A DNA stretch of 64,000 nucleotides from Caecitellus pseudoparvulus (taxonomy: Eukaryota > Bigyra: Bicosoecida), in the NCBI GenBank assembly GCA_965644315.1, contig CBFFRQ010000056.1:124001-188000 (forward strand). Reading direction: 5' to 3'. The notes under the pieces are model-generated. The model saw only the letters and a list, made by a program, of their open reading frames with translations. It searched no databases and was not told the origin of the DNA. Positions 45,092 to 56,900 of this stretch are shown here, piece by piece. Position numbers and translations under genes: made by a program. Each line of letters opens with the position of its first letter. Position 1 is the first letter of the stretch.

Positions 45092-46428
45092 TCAATCCAT
45101 TTCTGTGTGGGCCTGCGCGGCAGCCACGGCGGCAGCCAGGCCATCGTCGTCGCCCCTTGCCCCCACGAAGGTAGGCGTCACGCCCGCATGGGCATCCAAC
45201 AGTGCCTGCACGGCAGGGTCCACCGTGCCAGCAGCCACGTCAGACGCCAGCTGCACGATGTCGGTGGGCAAGCTGTGCACCTGCATGGCGCTAGGCCGCA
45301 CACCAGGGTTGGACACCAAGCGCACCAGGGCGCCAGAGGGCAGCTGGACTTGACTGGTGCCGGGCGGTGCAGGAGGGGGGGTGCTGTCCCCCGCCCCACC
45401 CCCATCAGTCCCCGCCTGCACCACCAGCGCCATCGCGTCAATGTCCTCCCACGAGAAGAGCAGGGGCAGTGTGGCACCGCCCAGGGGCGCAAAGTCCACG
45501 ATCCATACCCGCTCTGCGCGGTCAATGTACACGTCCAAGGCGTCTGTGAGGGGTGGAGCGGGGGCATGAGGGGGGGGGAGAGTGTGTCGAGGGCATTGAC
45601 CGCGCAACGCACAGTCGTTCAGAGGCGCGTGCTCCGCCACCACGCCCTCCCACCAGTCCACCAGCTTGCTGCCATAGTGGCTGCCCTTGCCTGCCAGATG
45701 TTCGAACTTCGTGTCCACGTGGCGCTGACACACCGCCACCACCTCGTTCCCGGCGACGAACATGCGCCACTCCTGGCTGCGGTGCAGCGAGCTCCAGCTG
45801 CGCAGGGCCAGGGTCATGCTGGCTCGCTGAGCCTCGCTGGGGGGCTCTGGGCACGCCTCGTACCTGCGGCAGGGGAATGGGGGAAGGTGCCTTTGCGTCG
45901 TGTGACCTAGTGCGGCAGCGCAGGCACGCACGCCTTGTGCATGTCGAAGGCAACCATGTCGGAACACTTGAGCAGCATGAACACCTCCCCCGGCGTCGTG
46001 CACTGCAGGGTGCCCGATGCCCACACGGCGTCCTGCACTGAGGACCAGGACGTCTTCACGAAGGCGCCTCGAGGCATGGTGTCCAGGGCAGCTTGGATGC
46101 TGCGCTCCAGGGCGGGGAAGGAAACGGCCCTGTCGGGAGGGGCCTCGCTGGCGCCACTGCTGCTGCCGCCTGCACCTTCCTCGGAGCTCGTGCTGCTGCG
46201 AGGCGAGCTCACTGCAGCTCGAGGGTCGCCTTCGGCACAGGGCCCGATGGGCGTGGGCAGCACAATGCCATCTGCATCCAAGTACTTCAAGAATTCTGCA
46301 TCCAGTTCAAGCAACACGGTGCGGATGGTGTGCTTCTTGAAGGTCGGGTACCAGGACTGGATCGCACATGCTGTCACGTCAGCTGCCGCGACGGGGCGCA
46401 GTGGCTCCTGGGCCTCCTCGGCAGCCAT
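45092..46428 (-). CDS. CDC123: CDC123 (eIF2 assembly chaperone, ATP-grasp fold)
   Basis: Three exons (45932-46428, 45613-45863, 45092-45543) give 399 aa; human is 336. D123-family blocks: AIQSWYPTFKKHTIRTVLLE near the N-terminus, FVKTSWSSVQDAVW, VFMLLKCSDMVAFD, then across intron 1 DMHKA|YEACPEPPSEAQ, WRMFVAGNEVVAVCQRHVD, and across intron 2 VYIDRAERVWIVDFAPLGG with the Asp-x-Asn/Ala-Pro metal-binding loop. CDC123 binds ATP and helps eIF2 gamma pair with eIF2 alpha. Intron donors are GTGCGTGC and GTGCGTTG; for intron 2 a GTCAATG donor in the same phase is an alternative. A Ser/Gly-rich insert (nt about 46130-46250) and a Pro/Gly-rich insert (about 45355-45420) explain the extra length. Just downstream of the convergent disordered-protein gene (81 bp). 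Confidence 0.95.
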
Positions 46429-46691
46429 CAATTTCCGCAGACTGCTCCCGTGCTTTGCGGCTGCAGTGTGGGTGCTACGTGGCTCCAACCAGCGTAAAAA
46501 GCGCCCTCTACTCGTGCATTTCACGGGAACTGCGTGCGTTCCATTCAAATTTGCTGTGGTCTCCACGCTGCCTGTGCGTCGCGGCTGGTGCGAGCAAGCA
46601 CGTTCTCGGCAGTCTGGCTCGGCGTCCAGCTGCCGCGTACGGGGCAGCGGCGCCCCGGGTCGCACTTAGCTGCTCGCAGCACAACTGCTCC

Positions 46692-47808
46692 TCAGGCAAG
46701 AAAGTCCCGCACGAGGCCAATGAACTCCATGGGCGCCTCGGCGTGCACCCAGTGACCGGCGTGCGGGATGACCGCGTGCTTGACGTCTGGGAACAGGCGC
46801 TCAATCTCTGCATGGTGCTCTGGGGCAATGTACGAGCTCTTGCCACCAGCGATGAAGAGGGCAGGGGGTCCTTCCGTGCCGCGGGGGTAGTCTGCTCTCG
46901 AGGGAAGAACGGGCGGCGCGTGCGTACGAGCTCAAAGCGCGTGCAGGCTGCAACGCAGCGTCGCACTGACCTGGGAACTGTGCCAGCAGCGGCAGGCTCT
47001 CCAAGATGACTGGCCCATTCACACGCCAGGCGTAGCCACCTTCGGGTCGAGGCAGCAGGTTCTGCATGATCAGCGCTGTCTTGTCCTTGCCCTGCGTGCA
47101 GGAGGAGGTGCTTGGAGTTGAGCGTCGCAGCAACACCATCCTGCAGCGCAGTGACGCACCAAGCCTTTGTCTGCCAGCGCTGCCGAGCAGTCTGCTCGGT
47201 TCTGGAAGCCAGATGGGTCGATGCTGGCGACAATCTCGCACACCTGCACCACTTCGCTCCACTGGGGAGAGGCGGTGCTGTAGTTTGCAGGGGCAATGTC
47301 TGCAACGACAAGCTTCTCCACGAGATGGGGGTGTTCCAGCGCAAGCACCATGGCCACCTTGCCACCCAGAGAGTGCCCCACGACATGCACAGGGCCTTGG
47401 CCCAGTTGCTTCTCCAGTGTCAGCGCCACGTCTGACGCGAGGGACTGTATGGTCATGGGCTCTGACGTGTTGGGCGAGGAGCCGTGGTTGCGCAGGCTCA
47501 TGGTGCAGGTCTGCCGGGCGGGCCAGACGGCCGGGTTCTTGGAGAGGGAATTGAAGTTCGTGGCCGAACCCATGAGGCCGTGCAGGAATAGCAGCGGTGT
47601 TCTGCGGATTGCAGCGGCGGCGCAGCAGTGCTTGCGAGCTGGCGCTGCAGCATTCTCCGCACGACGCAGCGCACTTGTTCGAGTCAGAGCTGTTGCGGTA
47701 GCAGGACAGCTCGACACCACTGTACTGCCGCGTAGAAGTACAAGCACGCGTGCCAGTGCCAAGAGCCCTGGCCCGCTGGGCGCTGCACCGCACGGCAGAG
47801 GCAAGCAT
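46692..47808 (-). CDS. ABHD11: ABHD11-like mitochondrial alpha/beta hydrolase
   Basis: Four exons (47675-47808, 47601, down to 47160, 46971-47091, 46692-46891) give 298 aa, the usual ABHD11 length. Exon 1 encodes a likely mitochondrial presequence (MLASAVRCSAQRARALGTGT, Arg/Ala-rich). Splicing joins it to TPLLFLHGLMGSATNFNSL, the oxyanion HG motif. The nucleophile Ser is in VVGHSLGGK; RNHGSSP and DIAP are also conserved, and the catalytic His is in IPHAGHWVHAEAP near the end. Exons 2-4 restore ADKGLV|GKDKTALIMQNL and LAQFP|DYPRGTEGPP. ABHD11 protects the 2-oxoglutarate dehydrogenase complex from lipoylation-damaging acylation in mammals; the substrate here is unknown. A start at 47837 in another frame would bypass exon 1 but lacks the presequence. 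Confidence 0.92.
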
Positions 47809-47981
47809 GGCAGCCGTGTGAAACTCTCCCGAAACACCGCGTCGGCTCAAGGGCCCCCTGCGCCAACATGCCACTGGGTGGGTCAACGTATAGATTCAAG
47901 GTTTTGAATTGTGAATCCATTTCACGCTGCGGCAGCAAGACTGCTGGCTTGCTGCGTCAGCGAGGGCCTGCCTCGACCACG

Positions 47982-50900
47982 TCACAAACCTGTGGCGTGT
48001 GAGCCAGGGTACTCCTCTCGCCCGGCAGCTGTGATGTCCACTGGCGCGACATCAGCATTGAGGCCTGCCGCGCCGTACGTCGCACAGCGCAGGAACCACC
48101 AGGCGTGCATGGCCATCTCCAGGAAGGTGTCCACGTCCAGTCCGCCCGCCATGGTGCCATCCTCCTCCACACCATCGGATCCCGCCCCGCTGGGCAGGCC
48201 GCCGGCGCCACGCGGCGCGTCGGCGCCCGCTGCACGTGCAGCGGAGGACAGCACCCAGGCGGAGCTGTGGGCGGCGGCGCGGCTGGCAGCTGCAGGGTCG
48301 GCACCCCCCATCATGGCGCCCAGGACCCCCCCTCCAAGCATGTCCCCGGCACTGCCGCCCAGCGCCGCCTGGCGGAAGCGCGGCAGCACCTCGCTCTCCA
48401 GCAGCACCTGCGCTCGCGCCGCCAGGGCCGGCGTCCAGAAGCTGAATGCCGCGCTGGCCAGGCCCGAGTCTCGGATGCCCAGCGCGATGGCGGTGGGGGA
48501 GTGCAGGGGGCCCAAGGCCGAGGCCCCCTCCAGGGACACGCCCGCCTTGGCCTGAGCCTCGTCGCCGCTGGCAGGAGTTTTGGACCCTGGGCTGGGCGCG
48601 GGCCGAGGCGAGGAGGCCTGCGCAGTGCCCGGCCCCTGCCCCCTGCTGCTGCCCAGCTGCATGTCAGCCATGACAGCAGCTCGAACACGGTCGTTGTCGG
48701 CGTGACTCTGTTCCACGAGGGCAGCCCTGTACCAAGCCCAGTGCGTGTACCCCTGCACGAAGGCGCGGGCCAGCAGGACATCCCCTGCGGACATGAAGTG
48801 GGTCACGTTCACGCCCTCGGCCAGGGCGACCTTGGCGGAGCCCAGGAACAACTGTTCCAAACCGGTCATGGACGCCGGCACCCACTGCGTGCTGGCGCCC
48901 GTGAGCGAAGCGCCCGACGGCGACAGCAGGCCCAGCGCCTGGCCACCGTCACTGCTGCCCCTGCCGCGCGCTGTGGAGGCATCCCCACCGTCCTCCCCGC
49001 CCACATCCGACATGGAGGCCAGGCGCCCGCGAGGCATGGAGGCGGCTCGGCTGTGCTGCGGCGAGGTGCTGCCGCTGAGCCCGCTGAAGGTGCGGCCGAC
49101 GCTCTGGGCACGTGCGTGGCCGCGCCCCCTGCGCCCCTTGCTCATGGCGGTGATGGTGGACACGATGTTCTTGAGGGTGGCGGCTCCGCGGGGGGACCGC
49201 GACGCGGCACGGGGGGACAGGCTGCCACTGCCCGCCTCCTCCTCGGGGCGTGGCTGCAGGTCGAAGAGGCTGGCGCCCGCGCCCACCCAGTCATCCGGCA
49301 GACGGATGCAGGGTGGCAGCACCTCCCGCAGCATGCGCGTGATGCGGCTCCAGGGCAACACCGTCACAGCCGCCACGGTGGGCAGGGCTTCCTGGCTCCA
49401 CAGGGCCCGCGGCGGCAGGCTACCATCCGGCGTCGTGCTCCACCAGCCCGCGTCACGCGCCTCCGCGCTGCCCGCCACTGCACGCCCTGCCGTGCGCACT
49501 GCCTCGCCCTCCCCGATTCCCACCGCGCCGTCGAAGCTCCACAGCACGGCGGCGTACGCGTCTGTCGCAGGGTGGGCCAGCGGCACGCCCCCCCCACTGC
49601 TGCCGCCAGCCGACGGCAGGAGGGGGGCACCCTCCGCATCCTCGCGAGGGAAGCTGCGGCAGGGCAGGGTCAGGCGCCGGGTGGTGCCCAGGGCCTGTGC
49701 TCCGGGCAAGACAGCCATGGGCGCGACGCCGGCGGGCACACCTGCGATGTGCAGGGGGTGGCCCAGGGGCATGCCGGCGAGGGACAGGGAGAGGGGCGGC
49801 GGAGTCAGCAGTGGGCCCACCTTGCCGCGCTTGGACTTGGGGGGCTTCCCGCCGTCAGAGCCACCACCTTCCGCTGCCGCCGCCCCGCCGTCACCCTCCT
49901 CTGCCTCCTCAGCCTCGGATGTAGGGGAGTCACTCATGGCCGCCACTGCTGCGTTGTGGCGGTCACGTGATGCCGCCGCCCCAGACGTGCTCAACTCCAA
50001 CCACGCTGCCGCCTGCACTGTGCCCTGCACTGTCTGCATGGCGGCAGTGTGGGCAGGTGGAAGCAGCAGGCTTGGCGTGGTGGGCACGCGCACTTGCAGG
50101 AGGGAGGTGTGGGCCGACAAGGCAGGGGGGGGCGCCCCCCCCTCACCCTCGTCGCCCTCACCTGCCCACTCAGGGGTGCCACCTCGCAGACCCCCCTCCA
50201 CCCCCTCGGCTTCCGCCCCCGCCAAGTAACTCTGAGCTGCTGCCAGCGCCGCGTCGTGGTCCTGCAAGCGGTGCCGCTTGGTGGCTGACGGCCGCGCTGA
50301 CGTGAGAGACACGCCACCAGACGGCAAGTGCGAGGCGCCAGGCGCTTCCCGCTGCACGACGTTGCCGAACTCGTCCACCACCACGCCGCTCTCCTCGCCG
50401 GAGGCCTGTGCCTGTGCCCGGCGTCGCTGGGCTGCCATCGCAGCACCCTGTGCCGCCAACACCATCAACCGGGCGTATTCAGCCGTAGTGTGGGTCGGGC
50501 TCAAGTGTGGCGCGTTGGCGAAACGCAGCAGCTGGCCCAGGGACACCCACCGCGGGAAGGCAGCATATCCTGGCAGGTGTGACAGGCGATCACCTCGACC
50601 CTGCACAAAGCCACCCGCACGCAGGGGAGGGGGGGGTGCTGACCCCCCTCCATCGCCGGCCCAAGCCCCCCACGCCTGCCGTGGCACGAGCAAGCGCCAG
50701 TGCAGGGACGCACCAGACACGTGCCCTGCGCCCAGCGGCGCCCGGGCCACCGTGACGCTCGTGTCGGTGTGAGGCGACGCGTGTGTCCCCATGTGCGGCG
50801 CCGAGGCTGTGGGCGGCGCGGTGGCCGAGGCAGGTGCGGCGCGGGACGCCCCATGCCGCCCACCCCCGCCAGACCGCAGGGTGAGTGCCGTGGTCATGAG

Positions 50901-53900
50901 GTACAGGTACAGGTTCACCGCCTCCACCTGCACACGCAGGGGTGTGTGGGGCACGGAGCTGGCGCCGGGGGGGATGGGCCCACCCTCGGGGCCAGTGGGC
51001 CCACTCGCCCCGCGAGGACTCATACGACGTCGGCGGCGTGACCGTCCTGCCCGGGCGATCCCCCCTCCCGAGGTGTCGGAAGCCCCCCCGCTGGAGGCCA
51101 TGGACCGGGAGGAGGCGGTGGGCACCAGTGGAGACTGCCACTCCCGGCTGCCGCCGTCAGCTGCTGACAAGTGGGCCAGCACCGCTGACGCTGCCGTGCC
51201 TGCAGTGGCAGTGGGCACACCCATGGCGGGGTGGCTGCCGTCCCACCAGTTCTCTGTCCACCCCGACAGCAGCCCGAACATGCGGGCGCGGGCAGAGGTG
51301 GGCGCGAAGTGCACGACGGCGTTGCGCACTTCACTCATCCACACCTCCTCCAACTCGGCTGGCGTCACAAGCAGGGGCTCATCGGGGACACGGCCCCGGC
51401 GACGAGACGGCGACGTGCTGCCCGAGGCGCTGTCCCGGCCAACGCTGCCCAAGCCTCCTTCTCCACCCTCATCCCCCTCCTCTGGCAGGGTGGACGTGCC
51501 GCCCCGTCGCCGCAGGCGTTCACGGGCCCGCTCACGGGCACGTGCCAGCTGCACGTCGATGTCGCCCTCTCGCACCACTACGAACCGCCCCCCCATCACG
51601 ACGGACACCTGCCGCACGGAGTTGGCGATGTACTTGCGGTAGAACACACGCAGCCAGTACGACAGGACGCTGTCCGTGTACATGAGCGTGGCGTGTGGCG
51701 GCGGCGCCAAAACACCCGGCGCAGCTGATGGCTCCCAAGGCGCGCCGGCGCCCCTCCCGCCAGAGGGCCGACCAGGTGGCGGCGCGTCCAGCCCAGAAAC
51801 GCTGTGGTGCACGCCATGTCGAGTGGCATGTGCATCCCCCTCCCGGGGCTGGGGCCCCGTCGGGGTGCCCTCCCGCTTGCTTGGCGAGCCGCCCCCCCTT
51901 GAGCTGGACTGCCGGCCAGGTACAGTGGTGGTGGCAGGGGTGGGCACTGGCGCCGAGCGTGCCAGCACCACTCCCGGCCACCGGTCCACGTTAAGCGAGA
52001 GCAAAATGCTCTCTGGCCGCACGGCAACGCTGACGCGCAGCTCGGAAGGCGCGATGTCGTCGCCGCTGAGGGGCATGTACCGCACCAGCCACTCGTAGAA
52101 ACGGCCCAGAATGCCATGCAGCGCCAGCGCCGAGACACGAGGCAGTGTCACGCCTGGCGTGTGCCTGGGCACCGCCTTCTGGTGCACTTCCCCGCCTTTC
52201 CGCACGCTGGGGTCTTCAGGCTGCTGTTGCTGCTGGTGCGCAGCGGCGGCAGCGGGCGCGTGTCCAGAGGAAGTGGGTGCGGCGCCCCCCCCAGTGCTGG
52301 ATGCCGGCACCTCCCCACCCACGGGGGTCGGGGCTGGCTCGTGCAGCACACCCACACTGGCGGCCTCAACGGGGTTGTCCACGGGGGCCACGGAGCCCAG
52401 CGCCACCCCGCGCACACCCGGCAAGGGCAGCTCCAGCCGACACAGCGCCCGTGCCCCCGCGGGCAGCGCAGCGTCCACCCCCTCTTGGGCCTCCGCCTCC
52501 CCCAGCGCCACAGCCCGCTGCCGCATGCCGCCGCCGCCCAAGGAGTACCCGTCTGCCTCTCCGTACGTGTCGTGCCCGCCCACAGCCACAGCAGAGCCTC
52601 CTGACTCCAGAGCCAAGTGGAGGGGAGACCGCCCCGTGATGTCCCGCGTGTTGCCCAGCACAGCCCGGATGTGGGCCCGGGCGGCACCAGCGATGTCCCC
52701 AAGGGGGGTGCCAAATGTAGCTCCAGGAGGGGGTGGCGCGGGGCCTGCGGAGGGTGCAGCCGGCGCACTGCCCCGTCGCAAGGCCACCGCTCCCGCCACA
52801 CCCCCCCGCGTCCGCCCCACGATGCTGTCCTCCACCCGGGCAGCCTCCCTGTTCTCCGTCTGCTTCGCCTCAGCCTCGGCACGGGCGAGGGCGGCCCACA
52901 GGATGGAGGACCGCACGAGGACGGCCGAGGAGGAAGCAAATGCTCGGCAAATGGCCGAAGCAACGGCATGCCCATCGTGCGCCAGCATGCCTGCCAGAGG
53001 GGACGGCCGCAGCAAGCCGAGCGGCAGCGCCAGGGCCGCCTCGCTCGACCCACGCAGCAACGGGGGCAGCAGCGTCGCACCGGCTAAGCTCCCCTTCGAC
53101 CCCGGCGCCCCCGATGCACCCATCCACAGAGAGCGCTGCCCCAGCAGGGCACCCATGGCGGCCTCCGGTGCCGGGCGCGGGGTGAGTGAGCCGCTGTCCT
53201 CCACGCCAGGGCGCGAGTGCGCCGCGCTCCACGCCAGATTCCCGTGTTTGGCAGGCGTGCCGTGGCTCGCCCAGCTGCCGAGGGCACTGCCCACCACGCC
53301 AGCGTGGGGCCGCCCATCAGGTGAAACTTGCGCGCTGGGGCGTGGTGAGCTCAGGAAGACGCCTGCGTCGTGGAAGGGCTGCAGAGGCGGTGGCGGCGGC
53401 GCCACGCCCACGCCCAGCCCCCGCACTGCCTCGGCACTGATGCTGGGAGGCGCGCGTGCCAGGGTGGTCAGCGACCCACCTCCAGCTCCAGAGGACCCGT
53501 GTGCCAACGCGTGGCCGCCCTTGGCGCCCCACAGCGTGGGCCCATACTGCGCCGCGACACCCGCCCGGGCCGCAGCAGCCGCTACCGCCCCCACATCCCA
53601 CCCTGGCGGCAGCACCGTGGCGTCCCCTGCCGCAAGTGCAGACGCTCGCTGCAGTCGGTGCATGGCCAGGGAGGTGGCGGTGCGGGACATCAAGTCGGCT
53701 GCCAGGCCCAGGGCAGGGCTGCTACGCAGTAGGCTGGCCAGCAGGGGCGGCGCCCGGGCGTACCCCACGTACAGGGGACTGTCAGCGCACGCCTCCTCCA
53801 CGCCCCGCGCCCGCCCAGGGCCTGCACTGCGCCCAGCCCGGGCACTGCCTGGGCGGCTGCTGGGCGTGGAGGAGCGGCTAACGGAGCGGCTGACGGGGGA

Positions 53901-56900
53901 CACCGCACGCCCTTGCTTAGCAAGTGCTCGTGCAGCCAGACGCAGCCGGCTCGTGGGCCGGGTGCTGGAGCCCGTCTCGGACCCCGCCCGGCTGCCTGCT
54001 CGGGAGGAGGTGTCCAGGACCAGGGGCGCAGCCACACTGCCGGCGGCCTGGCTGCCCACCAGGCTGTCCGCATGTGCCGTCCAGGGCATGTCCAGGGCAA
54101 AGGCGCTGCCTTCCAGGTCACCCCCCGCCTCAGGAGGGGGCGGATCGTGGGCGGCGAAGGGGGGTGTGGTGGGGGCCGCCTTGCCCCCCTCGCTATCTTC
54201 TGACAGCTGCTGGATGACAGTGCTGGAGGCTGTGTGTGCCGCCTGCCCCTTGAGGCCCTGCTTCGGCGCCAGGCGCGGTGCGCCACCCTCCAACATGTGG
54301 GGGGAGGGCGATCCTCGCTCCAGGGAAAAGTGGCTGCCGGGCCGGCCAGGGGAGGAGCCCCCCCTCCGCGAGGCAGGGGAGACTGCCGTGCCAGTCATGC
54401 GCATGGCCGCTTCAGCTGACCTGGCGGCCTCCGCGAGGCCACCCCCGACACCCCCCCCCTGCCGCGCAGAGGCACCCGTCTCCAGGGAGAATGTCTGTTG
54501 GGCCAGGGTCAGGGGCAGTGTGCTGGTGATGGTCATGGCAAGCGCAGAAGCGCCCATCGGGGCTGCAGGCGGCAGGGGCGGGTGCAGGGCGGGCTCCAGT
54601 AGGGGCAGAGGCGCCGCAGCCGTCGTGTCGGGGGGCACGGCCACCGCCTCGCCCATGGACTGAGGGGCCTGTGGCTGGGCGGCAACACCGTAGCCCTTGC
54701 CGCGCCTGCCGCTGCCGCCCTGCGCCTCTGAGGGCTTGCCCTTGGCGCTGGGGCGAGGTGACTTGGACGTGGCAGCAGCGCCTCCCCCGCCACTTGCCTT
54801 GGCGGCGTGGGAGGGCGGCAGGATCTGGGTGGCGAAGGTGGAGAAGGAAAAGCCAGGTCCCGCAGCGGGCACATCCTTGGGAGTGGTCTGCACCTCGCCA
54901 CTGGCGCCGCTCTCTTCCAGTCCAGGCAGGTGGGCCAGCACAGTGGAGGCCGGCGCGCCCATGGCCAGCAAGCTGCGCACCAGGGCGCTGCCAGCCTTGC
55001 CTTGGGTGAGCAGGGGCAGCGTGCTGCCGGTGTCGCTGCGGTGCAGGAACAGTCGGCCCAGGGAGCTGGGGATGTTCCGAGCCACCAGTGGACCCACTGC
55101 GGGTGGCTGCACAGGGAGAAGGGACAGCGGCAACGTCTGCACGGGGACGGGGGGGACACGCCCCCCACGCGGCAGGGGCACCGCCCCCCCCGGCAGAGAG
55201 GCCACCGCCGCGGCCCCACTGCCCGCACCCGCCTCTGCCTGGGTCAACTGCAGACCAGCCGTTGTGACGTGGTCCCCAGTCACCATCCAGGACGCCAGGG
55301 ACCGCGCCACACCCCAGTAGGCGGGGAGGAGGGAGCGAGGGTGGCCTGGCGGCCGCTGCCCGACGGGTCCCCCTGACACCAAGGCATACGTCCACTTGGC
55401 CCCCGCCTTGAGCATGACGGTGGCGAGGGGCGCGTAAGTGTCTGGCGCCGATGCCAGGGGGTGGCATGGGTGCCCCAGGGGGTACTCCATGAAGGCCTTG
55501 CCCAGCAAGGCGGCAGCAGGGATCTGCCGCATCAGGGCAGCTGTGGCAGGGGAGTACCCCTCCAAGGGTGCCGCCCCCACTGCGGCACTGCTGCTCCCAC
55601 CACCACTCGCAGGGGCCGCCCTGCCGCGGTGGCCGGATCTGGAGCCAGGTGGGCCGAGGGGTGGCGCCACCGTCATCACCGTCACGCCCGGGGTGGGCAG
55701 GACGCTCCCCTTGTCAGCGCCGCGCTTGCCACCCCCCCGCACGTCAAAGTGCAGGTCTGGGCTGACCCACTCGCCCACTGCTCCCACGGCCGAGGCCACC
55801 CCCGCCGCCACCTGTGCCCGCCACGCCCCCAGCACAGGGGCCAGGCGCGCCAGCAGGAGGTCCTGCACGAGGGATGGGCCCAGCACCGCCGCGTCCCACG
55901 CCGACACGCCGGCGATGGCCAGCAGGGCAGGCGACCACGCCAGGTCGCTGCCGGCACCGCCCACACTGGGCAGCACGGAGCCAGCGCCACTGGCCTGAGC
56001 CTGTGCCAGGCTGGGCTTGGCATCGCCGTCGTCGCCCTGGCTCTGCGCAGCTGCGTGGGCCAGAGCGACGTCGGCGGCGTCGCTGCCGGGCAGGGCGATG
56101 CCGCCCGGGGGCAGGACGTGGCATGGCCGGCGCGGCGTCCAGGACTGCAGGGCAGGGTCCACGAGGGGCCCCATGAGGTCGCTGGCCATGGACGCCACGT
56201 GCGCCAAGCGCGTGGTGCTGCCGCCACCCCGGGCATGCGCTCGCGGGGGGGGGGCGGCCGCCGAAATGCCTGAGGCGTACAGCCCGGCGCCCTTGCTCGC
56301 AGCGCGGGCAGCCTTGCGAGATCCGGCGCTGGTCGCTGCCACCAGCGCATGCGTCGCATGCCGAGCCCCCAGCGTGCTACCCACACCGCGCAGTAGGGGC
56401 CAAGTGGCGACGCCACTGGGGGCAGCCGCCAGTGTCGCCCACGCCTCACCGGCAGGCAGCAGGCGCAGGAGCGTGTCGAGGCAGGCGTCTGGACGGGAAG
56501 ACAGCGCCAGGCGCAGGGAGGTCGTGAGGGCGCCGCCGCCGCCCGACTTGGTGGCGGCCCGCACGCCGGCTGGCATGGAGATGCCCGCCATGTCCAGCTG
56601 GCTCGCCAGCGCCTCCAGCACGCCGTCCTGCCGCGCGCGGTGCACGGCCGCTTCGTTGACGCCGTCCTGCGCCTGGCCAGGGGCTGCGTGCGCCATGGTG
56701 GCGTGCTCAGCAGACCAAGTGGAGTGTGCGCCGAGACCCGCTGCAGGTGCGACGGTGGAGGGGGGGGGCAGCAGGCCCCCCGGCAGCATGACGCGAGGGG
56801 GTGCCGCCCCCGCTGGACCCCGCCCCAGCACGTGGACAGAGGAGACGGAGTCGCGAGGGGAGGGCGGGGGCATGCCCGCCTCTGCGCCCCCCACACCCGC

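Noticed and set aside
52111-54663. 850-codon plus-strand frame
   Set aside because: Same antisense effect inside the giant right-arm gene.
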